Part shown: piece after piece, positions 1 to 4,302 of the stretch
Position numbering within the stretch: the stretch's first letter is position 1
How the letters are laid out: the number at the start of each line of letters is the position of its first letter
Assembly (NCBI GenBank): GCA_024641895.1
Contig: JAHECE010000166.1
Location: 1-5,863, forward strand
Source of the DNA: Actinomycetales bacterium
GTDB taxonomy: Bacteria > Actinomycetota > Actinomycetes > Actinomycetales > JAHECE01
Length of the DNA: 5,863 bases
Direction of reading: 5' to 3'
The notes under the pieces: generated by a model
What the model was told of the DNA's origin: nothing
Databases searched by the model: none
What the model saw: only the letters and a program-made list of their open reading frames with translations
Translations under genes and position numbers: made by a program

Positions 1-63
1 GCGCTGGCGACGGAGTGCGAGTGCGCGCCGAACCCGCTGCGCTACATCGAGTCCAGGGCCTGA
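1..63 (+). CDS. Possible C-terminal end of an upstream gene (partial)
   Basis: Frame 1 is open from the left edge to a TGA at 61-63 and gives a 20-residue tail ending NPLRYIESRA. The gene would start outside the window, so nothing can be said about its function. Support is weak: 20 open codons in GC-rich DNA can easily arise by chance. In its favour, the tail ends about 70 bases before a strong inverted repeat that could close a transcription unit, and the peptide looks like a normal protein end. Extending the sequence leftward would settle it. Confidence 0.35.
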   Translation, partial: ALATECECAPNPLRYIESRA

Positions 64-133
64 CGGGCAGCCCTGTCGACCTCGCACTCAGAGCAGACCG
101 AGGGCGTCCAGCCCGAGGTAGCGTGCTCCCCGC

Positions 134-191
134 CTCGGCCCCTTCTCGCCGAACGGATCATTTGTCGGCGAACCAAGGGGACAGAGCCGAG
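134..191. repeat. Long nested inverted repeat (imperfect hairpin)
   Basis: Three nested arm pairs are visible. The inner arms are TCGCCGA (146-152) and TCGGCGA (165-171), around a 12-base loop. The middle arms are CCCCTT (139-144) and AAGGGG (175-180). The outer arms are CTCGG (134-138) and CCGAG (187-191), with 181-186 bulged out. Together they give 18 base pairs in a 58-base element. It lies between the putative upstream gene end and the kinase start. It has no T-tract, so it could be an intrinsic-like terminator of the upstream unit, a structured leader or small RNA, or a palindromic dispersed repeat. Its right arm overlaps the 29-base direct repeat copy at 179-207. Confidence 0.6.
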
Positions 192-207
192 AAACGTTGC
201 GTTCGGC
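179..207 (+). repeat. 29-base direct repeat, copy 1
   Basis: This copy begins with GGACAGAGCCGAG (179-191), identical to the start of copy 2 at 941-953, and continues to GCGTTCGGC at 207. The two copies agree at 24 of 29 positions, and all five differences are transitions. Within the copy, GCCGA (186-190) can pair with TCGGC (203-207) around a 12-base loop. It sits 29 bases before the kinase start, and its right end lies where the -35 region of the proposed promoter would be. Confidence 0.6.
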
Positions 208-224
208 CGGGTTGGGGCAGCGGG

Positions 225-230
225 TACGTT
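225..230 (+). promoter_or_regulatory. Candidate -10 element for a leaderless kinase transcript
   Basis: TACGTT fits the actinobacterial -10 pattern TANNNT. It ends six bases before the GTG at 237, the spacing expected between a -10 element and a transcription start. The mRNA would therefore begin at or very near the start codon. No convincing Shine-Dalgarno sequence precedes this GTG, which agrees with leaderless initiation. The matching -35 position (about 202-207, TTCGGC) is only a weak match. Confidence 0.4.
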
Positions 231-236
231 CCTCAG

Positions 237-926
237 GTGCTCACCCTGCCGCCCGGCGAGACCGACGCCGCACCCTGGACCCCACGATCCCTGCCCGACG
301 TCGTCGACGACCTCCTCGAAGCCCTCGGCCGGCCCGCGGGCAGGCCGGCCGTCCTCGCGGTCGACGGCCGTTCCGCCGGCGGCAAGTCGACCTTTGCGGA
401 ACGCGTGGCGGCCGCCGTGGCCGGCGCCGTCGTCGTTCACACGGATGACGTCGCCTGGTGGGAGTCGTTCTTCGGCTGGGACCACCTCATGGCGGCAGGC
501 GTGCTCGAGCCTGCGCGTCGCGGCGAGCACGTCCGCTACCGCCCGCCCGCGTGGGACAGCCGGGACCGGCCGGGCGCCATCGAGGTGCCTGCGCAGACCC
601 GGCTCGTCGTGGTCGAGGGCGTCGGAGCCGGCCGTCAGTCGCTCGCGGGCCTCGTCGACGCCGCCGTGTGGGTCCAAGCGGATGCGCCGGAGGCGCGACG
701 TCGCGGCATCGAGCGCGACGGCGGCGACCAGGACGCCGCCGACTTCTGGGACCGCTGGAACGCCGAGGAGGTCCCGTTCCTGGCGCAGGACCGACCCTGG
801 GAGCGCGCACTGATGATCGTCTGCGGGACCCCTGAGCTCACGGGTACGGCCGCCATCGACCCGACCGCCGTCCTCGTCGGCACCCCTGGACCAACCTCCC
901 GACGGTCCCGGCGAGCGCCTCGCTAG
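237..926 (+). CDS. P-loop kinase, uridine kinase-like
   Basis: A 229-residue cytoplasmic P-loop NTPase resembling the uridine kinase / phosphoribulokinase class, which transfers a phosphate from ATP to a small-molecule hydroxyl. The Walker A motif is GRSAGGKST (residues 44-52). HTDD (68-71) follows, at the place where uridine kinases carry their substrate-site acidic residue. The strand VVVEGVGAG (124-132) matches the usual Walker B-like VxEG segment, and EARRRGIERDG (152-162) looks like the lid arginine region. The tail (about 216-229) is basic and probably disordered. The GTG at 237 is chosen because the conserved fold begins soon after it, a -10 element sits at leaderless distance, and the longer reading from 15 runs through the inverted repeat and gives low-complexity, unprotein-like sequence. 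The true substrate is not shown; uridine, another nucleoside or a different metabolite are all possible. The kinase assignment is firm and the substrate is open. Confidence 0.8.
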   Translation: MLTLPPGETDAAPWTPRSLPDVVDDLLEALGRPAGRPAVLAVDGRSAGGKSTFAERVAAAVAGAVVVHTDDVAWWESFFGWDHLMAAGVLEPARRGEHVRYRPPAWDSRDRPGAIEVPAQTRLVVVEGVGAGRQSLAGLVDAAVWVQADAPEARRRGIERDGGDQDAADFWDRWNAEEVPFLAQDRPWERALMIVCGTPELTGTAAIDPTAVLVGTPGPTSRRSRRAPR

Positions 927-931
927 TCGGC

Positions 932-951
932 CGGCTCTCCGGACAGAGCCG
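932..951. terminator. Hairpin after the kinase gene, possible terminator
   Basis: CGGCTCT (932-938) and AGAGCCG (945-951) form a perfect 7-base-pair stem with a 6-base loop, starting five bases after the kinase TAG. No T-tract follows. It lies in the convergent gap between the kinase and the glucokinase, so it could slow transcription from either side. Its right half is the beginning of the second 29-base repeat copy. Confidence 0.35.
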
Positions 952-969
952 AGGAGTGCTGCGTCCGGC
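941..969 (+). repeat. 29-base direct repeat, copy 2
   Basis: Same orientation as copy 1 at 179-207, with a 13-base identical block (GGACAGAGCCGAG) followed by a diverged centre and a shared TGCGT and CGGC end. GCCG (948-951) can pair with CGGC (966-969), which keeps the small stem also possible in copy 1. It lies downstream of the kinase stop codon and upstream of the convergent glucokinase end, so it is not placed like a promoter for any visible plus-strand gene. Confidence 0.6.
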
Positions 970-998
970 GCGACCGGGTGACGTGGGAAGGCGCGGGG

Positions 999-1754
999 TC
1001 AGGCTCGGGCGGCTTCGTCGGCCGCCAACGCCGCGCCGACGATGCCCGCGTGGTTCTTCAGCTCGGCCATGACGAGCGGGGTCCTGGTCTTCAGGTGCGG
1101 GACCCACTTCTCCGGCTTCTTGGAGATCCCGCCGCCGAGGATGAACAGGCCGGGCCAGAGCAGCGCCTCGAGGGCCTGGAGGTAACGGGAGGCACGCGCT
1201 GCCCAGTCCTCCCAGCTCAGGTCCTCGCGCTCCCGAGCGATCCCCGCGGCGGCGATCTCGGCGTCGGCGCCGTCGATCTCGATGTGACCCAGCTCGGCGT
1301 TCGGGACGAGGTGCCCGTCGTGGATGAGAGCCGTGCCGATGCCGGTCCCGAACGTCACGACGATGATCGTGCCCCGCTTGCCCCGGCCGGCGCCGTAGGT
1401 GACCTCGGCCAACCCCGCGGCGTCGGCGTCGTTGAGGTACGCGGACGGCCCCGGCAGGAAGTGACCGACGGTCTCGGGCAGCGAGGTGCCGATCCAGCTG
1501 TCGTCGACATTGGCGGCCGTCTGCACGACGCCGTCGAGCACGACGCCGGGGAAGTCGACGCCTACCGGCCCCGTGAAGGAGAACGACTGCGCGATCTCGG
1601 CGATCGTCTGACCGACGGCCTCCGGCGTCGCCGGCTGCGGTGTCGGGATCCGGTGCCGGTCCCCGACGAGCGCTCCTGTGCCGAGGTCCACCACGGCGCC
1701 CTTGATGCCCGTACCACCGACGTCGACCCCGAGGGCCGTCCTTGCGCTGGTCAT
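999..1754 (-). CDS. ppgK: Polyphosphate glucokinase (ROK family)
   Basis: A 251-residue cytoplasmic enzyme that phosphorylates glucose to glucose 6-phosphate using inorganic polyphosphate (EC 2.7.1.63) and, in known homologues, also ATP. The ROK phosphate-binding loop DVGGTGIKGAVVD is at residues 11-23. LNDADAAG (107-114) carries the probable catalytic aspartate D109. TFGTGIGTALIHDG (134-147) is the second phosphate loop, and ELGHIEIDG (154-162) is the sugar-binding segment. GGGISKKPEKW (207-217) is typical of actinobacterial PpgK. The CXCGXXGCXE zinc motif of ordinary ROK glucokinases and repressors is absent, as expected for this subfamily, and there is no N-terminal DNA-binding domain. The ATG at 1754 is chosen because GAGGAG lies six bases upstream and the fold starts directly after it. 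An open reading continues upstream but covers low-complexity repeat DNA. The gene appears monocistronic, divergent from the lipoprotein gene. Confidence 0.93.
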   Translation of the reverse strand: MTSARTALGVDVGGTGIKGAVVDLGTGALVGDRHRIPTPQPATPEAVGQTIAEIAQSFSFTGPVGVDFPGVVLDGVVQTAANVDDSWIGTSLPETVGHFLPGPSAYLNDADAAGLAEVTYGAGRGKRGTIIVVTFGTGIGTALIHDGHLVPNAELGHIEIDGADAEIAAAGIAREREDLSWEDWAARASRYLQALEALLWPGLFILGGGISKKPEKWVPHLKTRTPLVMAELKNHAGIVGAALAADEAARA

Positions 1755-1760
1755 GCTCGA

Positions 1761-1766
1761 CTCCTC
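1761..1766 (-). promoter_or_regulatory. Ribosome binding site of ppgK
   Basis: On the minus strand this reads GAGGAG, six bases before the ATG at 1754. It is the strongest Shine-Dalgarno match in the window and decides the ppgK start against longer in-frame readings that begin as far upstream as 1970. Confidence 0.8.
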
Positions 1767-1917
1767 GTGCCGGCTCGCGTGCAGACTCAACCCTGCCATG
1801 CGCGGCCCTTGGCCGGTGCTGCGTTCCTCACCCGCGGTGCCGCGGAGGGCGGCGGGACCGCGTCGGCCTTCGGCCGTACCGGGCGCTCCGGTGTGCCAAG
1901 GTGGCCGATACGGCGAC

Positions 1918-1960
1918 GACGGAGCGACGGAGCGACGGAGCGACGGAGCGAGGGAGCGAC
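1918..1960 (+). repeat. 8-base tandem repeat abutting the lipoprotein start codon
   Basis: Four perfect copies of GACGGAGC (1918-1949) are followed by one variant copy, GAGGGAGC (1950-1957), and a partial GAC (1958-1960) that touches the ATG at 1961. Every unit carries a GGAG Shine-Dalgarno-like core. The variant unit supplies the best one, AGGGAG at 1951-1956, four bases from the ATG. The array therefore contains the ribosome binding site and forms the end of the leader. Because the unit is 8 bases, a change in copy number would shift the distance from promoter to start and the number of spare Shine-Dalgarno cores, without touching the coding frame. Confidence 0.9.
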
Positions 1961-2449
1961 ATGCGGACACCGACCGCCTTGACTGCGACCATCCTCCTGG
2001 TCGCCCTGGCGGGCTGCGCCGGCGGGCCGCGGTCGCTGCCCGTCACGATCACGGGCCCGCTCGAGGCGTCCGACAGCAACCTGTCGGTCACGGGCGAGGC
2101 GGTCGACGCCGGGGTCATCTGCCCCGAGGTCGCCTGGGACGGGCGGGTCTACGAGGACCTCGACGGAAACGAGCTCACGCTCGAGGACCTCGAGCACCTG
2201 CCCGACGACGCCAAGGACGTCCGCTGGTCCGACACCTTCGTGTGCGCCGACGGCTCGGGCACGTTCGTCATGCTTCACCAGCAGCTGCTCAGCCGGGGCG
2301 AGATGGATTTCGAGGGCTACAACGAGGCCGCGAGCTGGGAGATCGAGAGCGGGACCGGCAGCTACACCGAGCTCGTCGGCGAGGGCACCTTCATCCTCGA
2401 CTTCGTCGAGGGCGTCGTCGTGAACTCCGGCACCCTCGCTACGGGGTAG
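1961..2449 (+). CDS. Small secreted lipoprotein of unknown function
   Basis: A 162-residue precursor with a short basic N-terminus (MRTP), a hydrophobic segment (about 6-17) and a lipobox LAGC at 16-19. It should be exported by Sec, lipidated on C19, cleaved, and anchored on the outer face of the membrane. The mature part is strongly acidic, with no further membrane segment. It has only two more cysteines, C54 and C95, which could form a disulfide. The segment GTGSYTELVGEGTF (131-144) resembles the glycine-rich turn pattern of small beta-barrel proteins (allene oxide cyclase/dirigent-like); this is a pattern impression only. The ATG at 1961 is chosen because signal peptide and lipobox follow directly and AGGGAG precedes it; in-frame sequence upstream is tandem repeat. 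The gene converges on the amidotransferase gene, 30 bases away. I do not recognise a named family. Confidence 0.8.
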   Translation: MRTPTALTATILLVALAGCAGGPRSLPVTITGPLEASDSNLSVTGEAVDAGVICPEVAWDGRVYEDLDGNELTLEDLEHLPDDAKDVRWSDTFVCADGSGTFVMLHQQLLSRGEMDFEGYNEAASWEIESGTGSYTELVGEGTFILDFVEGVVVNSGTLATG

Positions 2450-2479
2450 CCAGGTCCGGCGCCGGGCAGGGCCGCGTCG
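2450..2479. other. Convergent 30-base gap without a clear terminator
   Basis: This is the space between the lipoprotein stop and the amidotransferase stop. It contains a 10-base palindrome, CCGGCGCCGG (2456-2465), too tight to form a good hairpin. A second small stem, GGGCG/CGCCC (2485-2489 with 2493-2497), lies inside the end of the amidotransferase gene. Neither has a T-tract, so transcripts from the two sides may run into each other or rely on Rho. Confidence 0.4.
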
Positions 2480-3211
2480 TCAGCGGGCGTAGCGCCCGAC
2501 GAAGTTCACGAGGATCCGCGGCGGGAAGTCGACGTCGGCGAGCACGACGCGCCCGATGAGGTCGTCCATCTCCTCGGGCGGGAAGTAGCCGGCGTGCTGG
2601 TAGACGCGGATCCGCTTGACGATGCCCTCGTGATCCAGCTCGGGGTGGAACTGGGTGGCGTAGAGGTTGGAGCGGACCCGGAACATCTGCACGGGGCAGC
2701 CGGGGGACGTGGCGAGCAGCACGGCCGACGGCGGCAGCACGCTGCACGCCTCCTTGTGACCGACGAAGGCGTCGAACGTCCGCGGGATCCCGGCGAGCAG
2801 CGGATCCGAGACCCCCTCGTCGGTCAGGGAGATCGGCACGGCCCCGACGGGCTCACCAAAGGTGCGATCGATCAACCCGCCCTGGTGCACACCGAGCGTG
2901 CCGATGCCGTAGCAGGCCCCCAAGAAGGGGAAGTCCCGCTCGACGATCTCGTCGAGCAGCGCCTGGAGGTCGGCCTCGACCCGTCGTTGCACCGGCGCCT
3001 TCTCCTCGGCCGGATCGCTCGAGTTGTAGGGACCGCCGCCGACGATGACGCCGGAGCTGGACTCCAGCTCCAGCGGCGGCAACGGCGACTCACCGACCCG
3101 GATCAGCCGCAGCTGACCGCGGGTCAGCCCGCTCGCGCGGAGGAAGCCCTCGTACTCGTCGAACGCCGCCTCGTCCTCGGGTCGGGTGGACAGCAGCAGA
3201 AAGGGCTTCAC
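2480..3211 (-). CDS. Class I glutamine amidotransferase (GMP synthase-like domain), stand-alone
   Basis: A 243-residue cytoplasmic protein made of a single class I glutamine amidotransferase fold, which normally hydrolyses glutamine and passes ammonia to a partner synthetase. The nucleophile elbow is GACYGIG with C100. FHPEL supplies H189 and E191, so the Cys-His-Glu triad is complete. GGGPYNSSDP (58-67) matches the oxyanion-side loop of GMP synthase-like domains. There is no synthetase or PP-loop ATPase domain, and none is encoded nearby, so the acceptor is unknown. A gamma-glutamyl hydrolase role is an alternative. The start is GTG at 3211, overlapping the ATPase stop as GTGA. The upstream Shine-Dalgarno match is poor, so translation probably depends on coupling. 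As the last gene of the operon it may act on the imported substrate or simply share its regulation. The family is clear and the reaction is not. Confidence 0.85.
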   Translation of the reverse strand: MKPFLLLSTRPEDEAAFDEYEGFLRASGLTRGQLRLIRVGESPLPPLELESSSGVIVGGGPYNSSDPAEEKAPVQRRVEADLQALLDEIVERDFPFLGACYGIGTLGVHQGGLIDRTFGEPVGAVPISLTDEGVSDPLLAGIPRTFDAFVGHKEACSVLPPSAVLLATSPGCPVQMFRVRSNLYATQFHPELDHEGIVKRIRVYQHAGYFPPEEMDDLIGRVVLADVDFPPRILVNFVGRYAR

Positions 3212-4302
3212 GGCCCAAGATCGTAGCCGGGCCGGTCGGGCACGTCGGCGCGCGGGCGACGGCTGCCCACGGGCAGCACCACCGGTGACGCCGGATCGAG
3301 CTCGAGCACGACCTCGCTCCCGACCTCGACCGGCCTGTCCCGCTCGATGCGCGCCGTGATCACACAGCCGGCCGGGACGTGCAGCCGGATGTCGGCCACG
3401 CGACCACCGCGGCTGATCCGTTCGCCGAGAACGACCCCCTCGAGGGAGTGGCCGGCGAGGATCCGGGTCCTGCGGTCGGCCACCGGCGCCTCGACCGGGA
3501 GGGCCGGCTGGACGAGGCGCGCCGCGCCCGGGGCGACGGCGACGAGAACGGGAGCGCCGTCCTCGTCATTGCCGGGCAGGAAGGTCTCGTAGCCGAGAAA
3601 CGCCGCGATCTGGCGGCTCGCCGGGTACTGCCACAGCCGGGCCGGAGCGTCCACCTGGAGGATGCGGCCACCGGCCATGACGGCGATCCGGTCGGCCACG
3701 GCAAAGGCCTCGTCGTGGTCGTGCGTGACGTACAGAGCCGTGGTCCCCGTCCGGCGCAAGATCGTGCCGAGCTCCGCGCTCAGGTGTTCGCGCATGGACC
3801 GGTCGAGCGAGGACAACGGCTCGTCGAGGAGCAGGAGGCGCGGGTGGGGGGCCAGGGCGCGCGCGAGGGCGACGCGCTGCTGCTCCCCACCGGAGAGCGT
3901 CCCGACGGCGCGGTGCTCGTACCCGCGGAGCCCCACGATCGCCAGCAGGTCGGACACGCGGGCCTGCCGGCGAGCGCGACTCACGCCCGCCATCTGGAGC
4001 CCGAAGGCGACGTTGCCGGCGACGTCGCGGTGCACGAACAGCTGACCGTCCTGGAACATCAGCCCGAAGCCGCGCCGGTGGACGGGTACCCGGCTGAGGT
4101 CGTCGCCGGCCCAGCGGACGATTCCCCCGTCGATCGGCTGGAGACCTGCGACGACCCTCAGCAGCGTGGACTTGCCGCAGCCGGATGGCCCCAGGAGCGC
4201 CACGATCTCGCCCTGCGCGATGTCGATGCTGAAGCCGTCGAGCGCCGTCGTGGTCTCGAAGCGGACGGTCACGCCCTCGACGCTCAGCACAGGGAAGGTC
4301 AT
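3208..4302 (-). CDS. ABC importer ATPase with TOBE-like C-terminus (thiamine/iron class)
   Basis: A 364-residue nucleotide-binding subunit that powers the adjacent permease from the cytoplasmic side of the membrane. All motifs are intact: Walker A GPSGCGKST (38-46), Q-loop Q84, signature LSGGEQQ (136-142), Walker B LLLLDE (156-161), D-loop SSLD (164-167) and H-loop H194. From about residue 230 a C-terminal extension rich in short beta strands fits the TOBE-like regulatory domain of the CysA/FbpC/PotA group; simple ThiQ ATPases lack such an extension. The ATG at 4302 overlaps the permease stop as ATGA, with a GGTGAG Shine-Dalgarno-like stretch six bases upstream. The gene's own TGA overlaps the amidotransferase GTG. 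Substrate cannot be read from the ATPase: iron(III), thiamine, sulfate or polyamine are all used by relatives, and the fused permease favours the first two. The subunit assignment is very secure. Confidence 0.93.
   Translation of the reverse strand: MTFPVLSVEGVTVRFETTTALDGFSIDIAQGEIVALLGPSGCGKSTLLRVVAGLQPIDGGIVRWAGDDLSRVPVHRRGFGLMFQDGQLFVHRDVAGNVAFGLQMAGVSRARRQARVSDLLAIVGLRGYEHRAVGTLSGGEQQRVALARALAPHPRLLLLDEPLSSLDRSMREHLSAELGTILRRTGTTALYVTHDHDEAFAVADRIAVMAGGRILQVDAPARLWQYPASRQIAAFLGYETFLPGNDEDGAPVLVAVAPGAARLVQPALPVEAPVADRRTRILAGHSLEGVVLGERISRGGRVADIRLHVPAGCVITARIERDRPVEVGSEVVLELDPASPVVLPVGSRRPRADVPDRPGYDLGP

Larger units (their letters stand above)
1755..1960. promoter_or_regulatory. Divergent intergenic region between ppgK and the lipoprotein gene
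   Basis: These 206 bases must hold the promoters for both divergent genes, but I find no convincing -35/-10 pair on either strand. Short hairpins are possible: CGGCC/GGCCG (1864-1868 with 1872-1876), ACCGG/CCGGT (1878-1882 with 1888-1892) and CGCGGT/ACCGCG (1833-1838 with 1857-1862). Each is short enough to be expected in DNA this GC-rich. The right end is occupied by the 8-base tandem array. No riboswitch pattern was recognised. Confidence 0.5.

Noticed and set aside
1755..1970. Extended N-terminus for ppgK reaching back to 1970
   Set aside because: The extra residues come from the tandem repeat and GC-rich intergenic DNA, while GAGGAG six bases before the ATG at 1754 marks a proper start.
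978..1982. Long open plus-strand reading across the glucokinase gene
   Set aside because: It is antisense to ppgK, whose ROK motifs are complete. The plus-strand reading is low-complexity and resembles no protein family; GC-rich DNA commonly leaves such frames open.
3591..3602. AGCCGAGAAACG, a 12-base match to repeat copy 1
   Set aside because: It encodes conserved ATPase residues (the FLGY segment) on the minus strand, and the similarity stops at once outside it. A similar string near 5582 in the permease arises the same way.
3731..3739. ACAGAGCCG, resembling a third copy of the intergenic repeat
   Set aside because: Only 9 bases match, and they lie inside the ATPase coding sequence with no similarity on either side.
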